A stretch of DNA of 64,000 nucleotides. Origin: an uncultured Bacilli bacterium. GTDB lineage: Bacteria; Bacillota_I; Bacilli_A; RF39; UBA660. The position numbers and the translations under genes were made by a program. Location of the stretch: contig CAKPRO010000009.1 in assembly GCA_934182615.1 (NCBI GenBank), positions 6,111 to 70,110 of the forward strand. The letters are read 5' to 3'. The first letter of the stretch is position 1. The number at the start of each line of letters is the position of its first letter. The notes below the pieces were generated by a model. It made no database searches and had not been told where the DNA came from. It saw nothing but the letters and a program-made list of their open reading frames with translations. This document shows positions 1 to 8,596 of this stretch, piece by piece.

Positions 1-1
1 T

Positions 2-580
2 AGAATGCTTAAGAAACATACGGACTTAGGTGTTATGTGTGGTATTCCAAGAAGAAACACTTTTGTCTTAGAAAATGGTGATGTTCTTGCTCTTGATAAA
101 GGACAACTATATAAAGATGGTAAAGTTCAAGCTGGGGAAGTTTATGTCGATGGTTCAAGAATTGGTGATGTTGGGTCTGCGGTTATAAAGGATAGAATTC
201 TTATGAGTACTAATGGTATTCTAGTTATTATTGCTAATATCGATATTGAGCATAAGATTCTTTTAGGTAGTCCGGCAATTACTACAAGAGGATATATCTT
301 AGTTAATGAGAATGCTGACTTAATTAAGGAAATTCAACATAATGCAGAAATTATTATTAATAAGGAACTTAAAAAGAAATTCTTTAACTTTAATGATATG
401 AAGTCAGAAATTATTAATGGTCTTATGCCAATTCTTTCGGATAAGACTGGTAGAGTTCCTATTATCTTACCTATCGTTATGGGTATTAAAACGCATAATA
501 AGGAAGATGATAATAATAAAAAAGAGGTTCAATCTAAGAAGGATTATCATAAGAAGGAAATCTCAAATAAAAATAAATAA
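2..580 (+). CDS. rnj: Ribonuclease J, C-terminal part (5' end outside window)
   Basis: This is the last ~192 codons of RNase J, the metallo-beta-lactamase-fold exo/endonuclease that matures and degrades RNA. The frame is open to the window edge and reads RMLKKH first, matching the motif that follows the beta-CASP region. The stretch GEVYVDGSRIGDVGSAV and the following R-D-R-x-L-S/M-x-x-G pattern are typical of RNase J. After about residue 165 a lysine- and asparagine-rich tail replaces the usual ordered C-terminal domain, so the protein may end early compared with Bacillus RNase J. The catalytic HxHxDH site lies upstream of the window. It is the only plus-strand gene before a long run of minus-strand genes. 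Confidence 0.93.
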   Translation, partial: RMLKKHTDLGVMCGIPRRNTFVLENGDVLALDKGQLYKDGKVQAGEVYVDGSRIGDVGSAVIKDRILMSTNGILVIIANIDIEHKILLGSPAITTRGYILVNENADLIKEIQHNAEIIINKELKKKFFNFNDMKSEIINGLMPILSDKTGRVPIILPIVMGIKTHNKEDDNNKKEVQSKKDYHKKEISNKNK

Positions 581-590
581 TTATATAAGA

Positions 591-632
591 AAAATAACTA
601 TTACCCAGGGAATGGATAATAGTTATTTTTTA
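591..632 (+). terminator. Rho-independent terminator of RNase J gene
   Basis: A perfect 13-bp stem (591-603 with 617-629) encloses a 13-nt loop and runs into a T-rich tract. It begins 11 bases after the RNase J stop codon. Confidence 0.9.
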
Positions 633-653
633 TTTGAAGTAAATATATTTTAA

Positions 654-1236
654 AAACAAAAACATAAATCAAAAATAAATTATTATAACAAACGAACTAA
701 TTAATAAATGAGTGGTAATTCCTACTTTTAATTTCTACAATAGGGTTTTGAACTTTTGTACTTTTTAATTTTTTATTTAATATAGGTTTAACAGATTTTT
801 GTGAATTTTATTTAATATCTAACATAAAAAGGGGTAGTTGACATATGAATCAACGATAAAATATTTTTATACATTCGTGTAGGAATTACCTTTAACAACA
901 TATTAGGTGTTTTTAAATTTTTCAAACTAGAGCGTTATGTGTTGTTACTCTAGCAATAACCTCCTTATTTTCAGATTTCGCCCATTCTTAGATTTATACT
1001 TTATACTCAAATATTATTAATGGATTCCTTTGAAAAAGTCTTCAAAAAATTCATTAATTTAGTAGGCCTTAATATCGCAATAAGTATACTATATGGTTTA
1101 GCACTTGTCAACAGGTTTTTGTTAATTTTGTCAATTTTTGCCAAAATTATTTAGTCTGTCCACAGATGTTGTGGATAAATCTATATTTTATAAGGCTTTT
1201 TCATATGTAAAATAGTGTAAACTTTAATAATGTTTT
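654..1236. other. Long AT-rich intergenic region, no convincing gene
   Basis: No plausible reading frame is seen on either strand. Visible structure: a perfect 12-bp inverted repeat (714-725 with 879-890, GGTAATTCCTAC and its complement); a promoter-like TTGACA at 838-843 with TATTTT at 862-867 (18-nt spacer) pointing right; and a hairpin with arms CTAGAG/CTCTAG at 927-932 and 948-953. Together these could mark an unrecognised small RNA starting near 874. I could not match it to tmRNA, RNase P RNA, 6S RNA or a known riboswitch. Confidence 0.4.
1106..1178. promoter_or_regulatory. Inverted DnaA-box-like pair
   Basis: TGTCCACAG (1157-1165), four bases, then TGTGGATAA (1170-1178). The second half is a perfect DnaA box (complement of TTATCCACA) and the first is a near match in the opposite orientation. 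A degenerate relative begins with TGTCAACAG at 1106. The same arrangement with the same 4-base gap recurs at 30181 and 55912. Binding by DnaA is an inference from the box sequence. Confidence 0.5.
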
Positions 1237-1238
1237 TA

Positions 1239-1339
1239 TGAGGAAGACTAATCTTAGGCTTACTCATTTTATGATAGAGACAAAATTACTTGGCTCTATC
1301 ATACCACGGAAAACATAAACTTGTTTATGGTTAAAGTGG
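1239..1339 (+). repeat. Tandem hairpin repeat with AGAC...GGCT collar, copy 1
   Basis: Two adjacent hairpins share the loop collar AC...GG. In the first, arms at 1239-1246 and 1259-1266 enclose ac-taatctta-gg. In the second, a perfect 10-bp stem (1270-1279 with 1294-1303) encloses ac-aaaattactt-gg. A third stem CCAC/GTGG follows at 1304-1339. Related copies are listed separately. Confidence 0.75.
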
Positions 1340-1379
1340 AATAAGAAAAAAGAAAATATATGGTTATATACTTTCTATG

Positions 1380-2762
1380 TTATCTTACTATTAGTATTTG
1401 ACCTATTGATAATAAATTTGATTTTAGATTGTTTAACTGTTTTAATCTATCAACAGTAGTATCATATTTTTTGGCTATACTATATAGTGAATCACCTTTC
1501 TGAACGGTGTAAGTTGTCTCTAGGTTGGTATCTGTTGGTATTAGTAATACTTGACCTATTGATAGTAAATTAGTTGTTAGATTATTTAAATCTTTTATTT
1601 TATCAATGGTAGTAGAATATTTTCTGGCTATACTATATAGAGAATCGCCTTTTTGAACTGTATAACTAATGGTATTTTCTTCCTTCTCTACATCGCTTAC
1701 TTTATCACTTGGTAATTTTAATACCTGACCAATACTTAGAATATTACTTGTTAAGTTATTGATTCTCTTTAGTTCATCAACGGTAGTATTATATTTATTG
1801 GCAATTGAATATAGGGAATCGCCTTTCTTTACAATGTATGTTGACTCTGGTAATAATGCACTTGGTATTTTTAGTAATTGTCCAGTTGATAGAATATTGG
1901 ATGTTAAGTTATTGATTCTCTTTAATTCATCCACGGTTGTATTATTAGCCATGGCAATTGAGTATAAGGTATCTCCTTTTTTGACTATGTAGATATTTTC
2001 TTCTTCTTCATATATTTCTTTAGTTGGAATACGAAGTACCTCTCCTATTTGTAATGTATTTGTTGTTAAGTTATTCTCTTTTTTTAGTTCTGAAACAGTA
2101 GTACCTAATTTATTTGCTATGCTATATAGTGAATCGCCTTTTTGAACAACATAGGTATTGGTTGTTATTCCCCCTGGTGGTGTGTATGGTACTCCTATAT
2201 AGTTTGCTACTGCTGATATGACGGCTTCTGCTAGTTCTTTATAGTTTTCTTTTAGGAATTCGACATCTTTGGTATCGTCAATAAAGCCATACTCGACAAT
2301 TAGTGGTTCTAGATTGCCAGTATTTCGATGTATGAAATAGTAGTCTTTAGAGGTGTCACTTGGTAGTCTTCTTTGGTAGTATTTTCTTGTTTCTTGTCCA
2401 GCGGCTCCTATGTTTTCTAGTATTCTTTTAGCTAGGGTATCTCTATTTCTTAGAGCATAGATGACTTCGGCTCCTTCGCCGCCTCCTGAATTAACATGGT
2501 TTGATATTAGTATAACATCAGAGGAGTTACCAAACTTATTTAAAATAGTATTTACTCTATCAGTTGGAGATAATGTGGTATCTGAGTCTCTTGTTATAGC
2601 CACTGGTATTCCTAACTGTTTAAATCTATCATACATATATTTGGATATTAATAGATTATAGTCTTTTTCTAATAAATTATTGCCTGTAGCACCAGAATCC
2701 GTACCACCGTGACCTGGGTCAATTATTACTTTACGAACCGCTCTATCTTCATTATTATTCAT
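1380..2762 (-). CDS. N-acetylmuramoyl-L-alanine amidase with five LysM domains
   Basis: The protein is predicted to cleave the amide bond between muramic acid and the stem peptide in peptidoglycan. Residues ~12-190 form an Amidase_3 domain: DPGHGG carries the first zinc His, LLEKDY the zinc Glu, SNHVN the second His, and VEYGFI the catalytic Glu. Five LysM repeats of ~45 residues follow, each with the pattern Y-x-V-x-K-G-D-(S/T)-L-Y-S-I-A, for binding glycan. The ATG at 2762 is preferred because AAGGTGAT lies just upstream; a TTG five codons earlier is the only longer start. No signal peptide or membrane segment is visible, which is unusual for a wall hydrolase and would suit a lysin released by lysis or non-classical export. 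Confidence 0.92.
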   Translation of the reverse strand: MNNNEDRAVRKVIIDPGHGGTDSGATGNNLLEKDYNLLISKYMYDRFKQLGIPVAITRDSDTTLSPTDRVNTILNKFGNSSDVILISNHVNSGGGEGAEVIYALRNRDTLAKRILENIGAAGQETRKYYQRRLPSDTSKDYYFIHRNTGNLEPLIVEYGFIDDTKDVEFLKENYKELAEAVISAVANYIGVPYTPPGGITTNTYVVQKGDSLYSIANKLGTTVSELKKENNLTTNTLQIGEVLRIPTKEIYEEEENIYIVKKGDTLYSIAMANNTTVDELKRINNLTSNILSTGQLLKIPSALLPESTYIVKKGDSLYSIANKYNTTVDELKRINNLTSNILSIGQVLKLPSDKVSDVEKEENTISYTVQKGDSLYSIARKYSTTIDKIKDLNNLTTNLLSIGQVLLIPTDTNLETTYTVQKGDSLYSIAKKYDTTVDRLKQLNNLKSNLLSIGQILIVR

Positions 2763-2823
2763 AGTTATCACCTTCAAAGTAGTATATGTAAATAATGTTA
2801 ATTTGGTTAACTTGACTAGTATA

Positions 2824-2856
2824 AAAAGATACTAATTTTACTTTTTAGTATCTTTT
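2824..2856 (-). terminator. Rho-independent terminator after receiver gene
   Basis: The perfect stem AAAGATACTA/TAGTATCTTT is followed by T-rich sequence on both strands. It sits between the receiver gene and the amidase gene and could act in either direction. Confidence 0.75.
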
Positions 2857-2942
2857 TGATATTTAATTTATAGCGGTGTTATTTACATATAATTTATAAC
2901 CATTTTAATTCTTTACATACTAGTTCTACTTCTTCATTATTG

Positions 2943-3371
2943 TTAGTATTTTTTAGTACTGATTTTGTTATATCTATTTTCTTCATAAGATATTTTTTTC
3001 TTTTTACTAGTACTTGTTTTATTTAACTGAATATTTACTCTTGCTAATAACTCTTCAATATGAAATGGTTTTGTTAAGTAGTCATCCGCTCCATTTTCTA
3101 AACCATTTAGTTTATCTTCGAGCATTGATTTGGCTGTTAACATTATGACTTTACTTTCTATTTCTTCTTCTCTTAGTTTTTTTAATATTTCAAAACCATT
3201 CATACTTGGTAACATTACATCTAATATTATTAAATCATATAGTCCTGATAAGGCATTATAATAACCTTCTTCACCATCTGTTTCTATATCTACGATGTAA
3301 TCATCTTTAGTTAATTTTTCTTTTATTAGTTCTGCGAGTGTATATTCATCTTCAATTATTAAGATATGCAT
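2943..3371 (-). CDS. Receiver-only response regulator, possibly truncated
   Basis: Residues 1-120 are a CheY-like receiver: acidic pair in IIEDE, phosphoacceptor Asp in LIILDVMLPS, Thr in IMLTAKS and Lys in YLTKPF. OmpR-family regulators continue into a winged helix and reach ~225 residues. This one ends after a lysine-rich tail at 142 residues. The tail passes an A5-G-A7 run on the coding strand (complement of 2993-3005). One frame over, about 30 further codons (ending ...VELVCKELKWL then stop, near 2897) look codon-like, so a slip there would give a different C-terminus, still without a DNA-binding domain. No histidine kinase is adjacent. It may be a stand-alone receiver or a decayed regulator. 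The Shine-Dalgarno-like GAGGTGATTAAC precedes the ATG. Confidence 0.8.
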   Translation of the reverse strand: MHILIIEDEYTLAELIKEKLTKDDYIVDIETDGEEGYYNALSGLYDLIILDVMLPSMNGFEILKKLREEEIESKVIMLTAKSMLEDKLNGLENGADDYLTKPFHIEELLARVNIQLNKTSTSKKKKISYEENRYNKISTKKY

Positions 3372-3535
3372 AGTTAATCACCTCTTTAAATATATAATTT
3401 ATTTATTAAATGAATATTAAATATAGTTATATTATAACATTTTTTAATAAAAACAAAAAGAGACTAGTTTTTGTTAATCTCCTAAGTTATAAGTATATAT
3501 TATTTCGTATTATATAATAATTTTTGTTAATTAAT

Positions 3536-4360
3536 TTAACTTTTATGTTTAACTTTATTTTTATTTAAGCTACAACCTGTTATAACCTCATATAAATTAC
3601 TATTTAAACAAGTGCTACAAATATCTGCATCTTTTTTAATCAAGTTGTTATTTAATAAATAATCTGAAAGAATATTTGCTAAAGGATAACGCAATAAATA
3701 ATTAACCAAACCAATATTTAAATCGTAGTCATAACGCATTAGTTTTTTAATTTTATGAGCATCTAAATCTTCTATATTTATTTGTTCATTTTGAATATAT
3801 AATTTTTCACACAATAGTTCATATTCTATAGCATTTAGCATTTTTTCTTCATAATACATTCTATTATTTCTTCTTGCTTGAATTAATTCATAAAATTCTT
3901 TGTGATTAAGCCAAAGTTCTAATTGCTTTTCAATATAAAATGAAAATACTTCACAAAGAAAACTATACTTATCAGGAATTATTGGTGGATTAGAAATTAT
4001 GTCAATATAATGAGCAAATTCATGAGCTAGTATAAAAATATCAGAATCATTTCCAGAAAGTCTTATAAATGCTCTTCTATTATTTGTATCAACTAAACTT
4101 TTAGTTTCGTTTTTATTTATGATAATTCTGTTACTATTTATTCCTTCTAAAATGATTTTGTAGTATTCTTTATTATAACTTTTATAAAACTCAAGAACTA
4201 TGCCTAGAGGATTATTTATATTTTGAGGATAATCCATCTTAGTATAATCCTTTTTAAAATAATCTATTAATTGGTAAATTAAATCTTCTTTTATAAATTT
4301 ATGAATGTTTGATTCTACTTTTACTCTCCCAATAAATTTTTCAGTAACAGATTTTCTCAT
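3536..4360 (-). CDS. Putative zinc metallopeptidase-like protein (HEFAH)
   Basis: I do not recognise the family. A 274-residue soluble protein with ILAHEFAHYID at about residue 120, an HExxH zinc motif, and a likely third ligand in FLCEVFSFYIEKQLE about 30 residues later. This order matches gluzincin-type or ImmA/IrrE-like peptidases, although no HTH domain is present. A C-terminal pair CSTCLNS adds two cysteines. The start is supported by GGAGG six bases before ATG. It lies downstream of the Abi_2 gene and its small RNA on the same strand, so it may belong to that cluster. It is very rich in Ile, Asn and Lys. Protease activity is inferred from the motif only. Confidence 0.6.
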   Translation of the reverse strand: MRKSVTEKFIGRVKVESNIHKFIKEDLIYQLIDYFKKDYTKMDYPQNINNPLGIVLEFYKSYNKEYYKIILEGINSNRIIINKNETKSLVDTNNRRAFIRLSGNDSDIFILAHEFAHYIDIISNPPIIPDKYSFLCEVFSFYIEKQLELWLNHKEFYELIQARRNNRMYYEEKMLNAIEYELLCEKLYIQNEQINIEDLDAHKIKKLMRYDYDLNIGLVNYLLRYPLANILSDYLLNNNLIKKDADICSTCLNSNLYEVITGCSLNKNKVKHKS

Positions 4361-4504
4361 GTCAGCCTCCTATAAACATATTAATAATAAACTTTGTTTT
4401 TTGATATATTATATCATATATATTTATACTTTCATAGGTTTATATAATGTTTTTTATTCTTTATTATGTAATAATGTGCAATATAGATTGATAAATAAAA
4501 TTAC

Positions 4505-4536
4505 ATAAAAGAGATTAATTTTTGTTAATCTCTTAA
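4505..4536 (-). terminator. Terminator-like hairpin
   Basis: Perfect stem AAGAGATTAA/TTAATCTCTT (4509-4518 with 4525-4534), followed on the minus strand by TTTTATG. It would end read-through from the small RNA or the Abi_2 gene. Confidence 0.65.
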
Positions 4537-4547
4537 ATTATAAATAT

Positions 4548-4612
4548 AGAAAAATAGGGCTCCATCATTTAGACAGTGCCCTTGCAAAAATGTATTACCA
4601 TTTTTTCCTTGC
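4548..4612 (-). ncRNA. Candidate small RNA next to Abi_2/AbiF-type gene
   Basis: A consensus promoter (4619-4647) points into a 65-base segment with no reading frame. The RNA would contain TGCAAGG twice and end in a GC-capped hairpin at 4557-4581 (stem GGGC/GCCC, an A-A mismatch, then five more pairs with two wobbles), followed by TATTTTT. As I recall, published work on AbiF-type HEPN proteins describes an adjacent small RNA acting as antitoxin. The link here rests on position and promoter strength, not on sequence matching. Confidence 0.55.
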
Positions 4613-4618
4613 ATAGAT

Positions 4619-4647
4619 AATATAACATATTTTTTTATCTATGTCAA
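4619..4647 (-). promoter_or_regulatory. Consensus sigma-A-type promoter for small RNA
   Basis: TTGACA (complement of 4642-4647), a 17-base spacer and TATATT (complement of 4619-4624). The next coding start on this strand is about 260 bases away and a terminator-like hairpin lies between, so this promoter most likely serves a short untranslated RNA. Confidence 0.7.
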
Positions 4648-4674
4648 ACTATTTAATCAATGTTTACATTATTT

Positions 4675-5664
4675 TTACTTATAATAACATTTTATTATTT
4701 TGTCAAAATATTCATATATTGATTTTAATAGTTCATTATTAGTATAATACTCACTATGGTAATTTATTCTTCCATAAAATAAATCTTTAATATCATTTGT
4801 AACATTTTCTTTTACTCCATTACTTGTTACTATTTCATTAAACATATAAAGCGTGTATGTTATCTGCCTTATTCGTGAATTTTTCAATTTATTAGTTCTC
4901 ATTTCTTTTTTGATACCACAAAAGTTTAAGTAATTAACCACTTTATAATCAGGTGAATATTGATTATCTTTCTTATCAAGTTCACATAACACGCAAGAAT
5001 TATGTGCAACTGCATTTCTTAGTTTTACTATTTCCCTTAGAATAAATACATTTTTACTTTCTTCTGCTAACTTGTATTCTTTAGAGAAAAACTCATAAAA
5101 GTTTACTAGTTCTCCAAATGTGATAACTTCAAGAAATTCCCATATAGGTATATTTTCCAATTTCTTATCTTTATCAATATCATATTTAGAAAATATTTTT
5201 TGATAATAATCGCTTCCTACTTTTTTAAATATACTATTATGTACTTTTTTGGGAAATTTATCGTCGTTAAAATCTTTTTCTAAATACATATTTACTATTC
5301 TATATCCATCTTCTTCATTTATATCTTCTATTAAATTTAATATTCTAATTTTTAAATAATGTTCAATATCTATTATCATTTTAAATAAAACTAATCTTAC
5401 CCTGTGATCAATAATCGCTAAATCTTTAAGATATGCGAAATCTAAATCAACATATTTATCTACAAACTCTCCATTAATTAAATATCTTTCAAAATTATGT
5501 TTATAAGATGTTAAATTATAATAGTTATTGTTGTCTTTTAAATATTTTTCTGCTTCTTGTTCTGATATTAGTTCAAACTTAATATTTTTATTTTTTAGAT
5601 ATGGAACCATATCTGTTATTTTTAACATAGGCTTTAATGTTTCTATATTATTACCATTAATCAT
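4675..5664 (-). CDS. Abi_2 family (AbiD/AbiF-type) HEPN abortive-infection protein
   Basis: Abi_2 proteins are phage-defence toxins with a HEPN RNase fold. Residues ~15-60 show the family start (YLKNKNIKF, then SEQEAEKYLKDNNNYYNLTSY). Residues ~85-120 show the aspartate-arginine helix (IIDHRVRLVLFKMIIDIEHYLKIR). Residues ~180-245 show WEFLEVITFGELVNFYEFF and the catalytic-type RNAVAH (R-x4-H). Length (329) is normal. The start follows AGAAGGTG. Downstream on the same strand lies a promoter-driven small RNA candidate, and upstream lies a second HEPN gene. The family assignment is firm; the phage target and partner RNA are inferred. Confidence 0.85.
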   Translation of the reverse strand: MINGNNIETLKPMLKITDMVPYLKNKNIKFELISEQEAEKYLKDNNNYYNLTSYKHNFERYLINGEFVDKYVDLDFAYLKDLAIIDHRVRLVLFKMIIDIEHYLKIRILNLIEDINEEDGYRIVNMYLEKDFNDDKFPKKVHNSIFKKVGSDYYQKIFSKYDIDKDKKLENIPIWEFLEVITFGELVNFYEFFSKEYKLAEESKNVFILREIVKLRNAVAHNSCVLCELDKKDNQYSPDYKVVNYLNFCGIKKEMRTNKLKNSRIRQITYTLYMFNEIVTSNGVKENVTNDIKDLFYGRINYHSEYYTNNELLKSIYEYFDKIIKCYYK

Positions 5665-5765
5665 ATCGATTCACCTTCTTTTTATTTACTATTATAACAT
5701 ATCAATTTTAATTAATTAAGACTTTTTTATAAGAAAATTACATAAAAACTATATTTATTAAATCA

Positions 5766-7013
5766 TTAATTTAAAATTGATTTATCATAATAAATATTAT
5801 GACTTAATGATGATTTAACTATTGTATTATCAAGCCTAATATATTGATATATATAAGCAAGCATTACATCCTCTAAAAAATATGGTATTCTAACCAATTC
5901 ATCATTTGATAGTTTCTTCAACTCGTTGGTATGATGATTATAATAATTTCTTCCATCAGCTATTTTTCTTGATAATTTATATACTTTTTTACTATTAAAA
6001 TTCCAAATATAAGCAACTTGATTTAATATAGATTCAATTCTATCTGCCAATGTTACTTTGCCACTCGGTTTCCCATTTTTTACCCACATATTCTTAGCAT
6101 TTTGTTCATCATAGTTTTTAGATATATATTCCAAGATTTGAGTATAATTAAGAAATCTATTTAAGTCAGATGTTTTATATTTTAAAATATCTAAATAAAT
6201 ATCAAAAATAGGAAGTGCATTTTCTAGTAAAGTATTAAAATTAGCATAGGCTTTTAAAAAGTATTTATCAATTTTTTCTATCGTTATAACAAATTCGTTG
6301 TAATGATGTGCTAGACATTCATTATTAGGTATTTTATCAATAAATTTTATACAATTCAAAAACATTATATTGTTTTCATTTACTTCAATTTTCTTTATGC
6401 CAATTTCTCTTTTAGATAATATACTTAAAAATGCTTTAAATTGATATACATCTCTCATTACATCCATATATCGTTGAGATTTATTATATTTAAACTCAAT
6501 TAAAATGGTTTTCTCATTTTGATATAATGGATGCCCACAAATAACTGAATTACCCACTAAAATAGAAATTTTTTTATCATCAAAGTTGTAACTATAGCAT
6601 TTACTCTTAAATATTGGGTTTAATTGTTCATCATAATCATAAAATGGGATATTAGTAAACTCATTTATATTATAAAATTCAACTAAAGTTCTCCTAATTT
6701 TTCTATTATTTTTATTCGTATATTTATAATTTACAATGAATTCATCAAATCTAAAGCGTAATTCAAATTTTTCGTCCATCCCGCTTGTCATCCCACAACT
6801 ATAAAAGTTAAAAATAGTTATATCTTTTTTATCAATTATGCCATTAACTAAATTAAAACCCTTTTTTAATTTTAGCATCGTATTTATATCAACTAAATCT
6901 AATAGTCTAATTTTAAGTTGATTATCCTCAAAATAAAATTGTGCATTATATTTTTCATCTAAGATATATATAGTAAAATACTTATTAATATAGTCATCAA
7001 TTAATTCATTCAT
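5766..7013 (-). CDS. ApeA-like HEPN protein
   Basis: ApeA is an antiphage HEPN RNase. The C-terminal ~110 residues hold KIADGRNYYNHHTNELKKLS, where R-NYYN-H is the HEPN R-x4-H site, followed by a long helix (YFLEDVMLAYIYQYIRL) as in Apea-like HEPN domains. The N-terminal ~300 residues are beta-rich and match the ApeA N-terminal domain layout only loosely. Length (415) fits. It ends 100 bases before the Abi_2 gene starts on the same strand, so two HEPN RNase candidates stand together. An alternative is another HEPN family with an unrelated sensor domain. The start has AGGAG about ten bases upstream. Confidence 0.7.
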   Translation of the reverse strand: MNELIDDYINKYFTIYILDEKYNAQFYFEDNQLKIRLLDLVDINTMLKLKKGFNLVNGIIDKKDITIFNFYSCGMTSGMDEKFELRFRFDEFIVNYKYTNKNNRKIRRTLVEFYNINEFTNIPFYDYDEQLNPIFKSKCYSYNFDDKKISILVGNSVICGHPLYQNEKTILIEFKYNKSQRYMDVMRDVYQFKAFLSILSKREIGIKKIEVNENNIMFLNCIKFIDKIPNNECLAHHYNEFVITIEKIDKYFLKAYANFNTLLENALPIFDIYLDILKYKTSDLNRFLNYTQILEYISKNYDEQNAKNMWVKNGKPSGKVTLADRIESILNQVAYIWNFNSKKVYKLSRKIADGRNYYNHHTNELKKLSNDELVRIPYFLEDVMLAYIYQYIRLDNTIVKSSLSHNIYYDKSILN

Positions 7014-7474
7014 TTTTTATCATCTCCTATACTTTTCAATTACAATATTATAATAAAATAGATTTAATTAAATCTAATCGATAATATAATTATATCACTA
7101 AAAAGAGACTTTTCCATGAAGTACTTTACATTTTATAGATTTTTATTTATTATACCATTTATACAATTGCATTGATAGAACAAATAACTTGGTGGATTAG
7201 AATCAATTACTACTTTATGTATCACTCTTAAACAATAATGTGCATATGCTCATTCTTTATATCGGTACTTTTATGTTTTTTTATTACTTCTAAATTAAGA
7301 ATACTACTTCCATGATATACATAGTTCATATTTATTTTTCCTCTCTACTTCAACTTGATTGTATCATATTAATTATTATATACAACTTAATATTTTTAAT
7401 CTAGAGACTATATAATAGGATCTAAATTACCTCACGGGGCTTAGGCTTAAGAGGCTAAAGAAAAAGAGACTCTT
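7014..7474. other. Intergenic region with degenerate hairpin repeat copy
   Basis: No gene is seen. Positions 7398-7454 carry a decayed copy of the hairpin pair found intact at 13030-13086; the sequences match closely from TTTTTAAT through CTATATAATAGG to CTTAAGAGG and on to TAAAGAAAAA. In this copy both stems have mismatches (GGATCTAAATT in place of GGCTCTAAATT; CACGGGGCTTAGG in the second). The rest is AT-rich without clear signals. Confidence 0.6.
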
Positions 7475-8584
7475 CTAATCTCTTTGTTCATTTTTAACTA
7501 ATTTTATTATCTTACATTTTTTATGATTTTCTGTTTTTGCTTCCGGTGTTTGACTACTGGACTGAGTATCTTTTAAAACATCAAGTATTATTTTTTTTAT
7601 ATTATTATAATTTAACCTATCGTTAAAGCTTAATTTAGATATATCTAATTCATAACTTAACTCTTCCATTATTCCTTGATAATGTTCTTCTGATATACTA
7701 TCATATTTTAATAAAGTCTTTTCTATTCCTAGATTAGTTGCTACTAAATATAGTAAAGTTATTTCGCTTAGTGAATAATAGTCAACTGCTTCATACTCCA
7801 TATACTCATGTACTTTACTTATTATTTCATTATATTTTTTTCTTTCTTTTGTTTCAATATATTTATTCCAATTATTCTTTATTTTGTCTAATTGTTTTGA
7901 AATATCTTCAAGTAAATAGATATGACTACTTAAATATGATGATAACATTTCATCATAGACTGCTATAAAATCTAATATATATTTTTTTATTCCTATTTTT
8001 TCTATTTTTTCAAATGTATTAAATCTTTGATGAAGATAATCTTCAAGTACAATATCATATTCCTCGAAAATATCTTCAATTATTGCTTTAGCATAATAAT
8101 CTAGTATAATTTGACTACTATTAAAACTATCATAAATGATTAGAAAGCCCATTCCTAAATTTTCCGCTGCCGCTTCATCTATTTTTAATTTTCCTAATTC
8201 TATCTGTAATCTTTTCGACTTATGATTAACCTCTAAAAGAAATTTGTATTTTTTGTAGTTTTTACTATTTTTGTCTTTTATTAGATTACACATAATTATT
8301 AATAATTCTATATAATTTTGTTCATTATCTTGATTTTCTATATAAGTGTCTGCTGCTACAGTAATTAAATTCTCATCTTCTTTAAACTTATTAATTATAA
8401 ACTTAACAAATCTATAATCTGTTTTTACATTATCTTCAGCAAAATCATAAAAGTTTTTGTCATTTGATACATTTATTACATCTATCATAAAGTTAGTATT
8501 GGACTCTAGTTCTTCTAATGTAAAATCTGTTATATCTTCACCATTTATGTAGTTATATACTGTTTCTATATTATATTTTTTCAT
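7475..8584 (-). CDS. Unknown helical protein, last gene of sigma-factor operon
   Basis: I do not recognise this 369-residue protein. It is acidic and predicted to be almost wholly helical, without membrane segments, signal peptide or metal motifs. It ends with a short basic stretch (HKKCKIIKLVKNEQ). GGAGG precedes the ATG. It starts 12 bases after the sigma-factor-like gene stops, so the two are almost certainly co-transcribed and may act together, for example as a sigma factor with a modulator; that role is a guess from position alone. Confidence 0.65.
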   Translation of the reverse strand: MKKYNIETVYNYINGEDITDFTLEELESNTNFMIDVINVSNDKNFYDFAEDNVKTDYRFVKFIINKFKEDENLITVAADTYIENQDNEQNYIELLIIMCNLIKDKNSKNYKKYKFLLEVNHKSKRLQIELGKLKIDEAAAENLGMGFLIIYDSFNSSQIILDYYAKAIIEDIFEEYDIVLEDYLHQRFNTFEKIEKIGIKKYILDFIAVYDEMLSSYLSSHIYLLEDISKQLDKIKNNWNKYIETKERKKYNEIISKVHEYMEYEAVDYYSLSEITLLYLVATNLGIEKTLLKYDSISEEHYQGIMEELSYELDISKLSFNDRLNYNNIKKIILDVLKDTQSSSQTPEAKTENHKKCKIIKLVKNEQRD

Positions 8585-8596
8585 TTTCTTTTCCTC

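Noticed and set aside
654..1380. Replication origin or terminus (oriC or dif)
   Set aside because: Only one perfect DnaA box is present, there is no dnaA, dnaN or rnpA-rpmH nearby, genes converge here rather than diverge, and no sequence resembling a dif site was found.
1392..2160. Direct repeats of ~150 bases
   Set aside because: They are the LysM domain repeats of the amidase gene, not independent DNA repeats.
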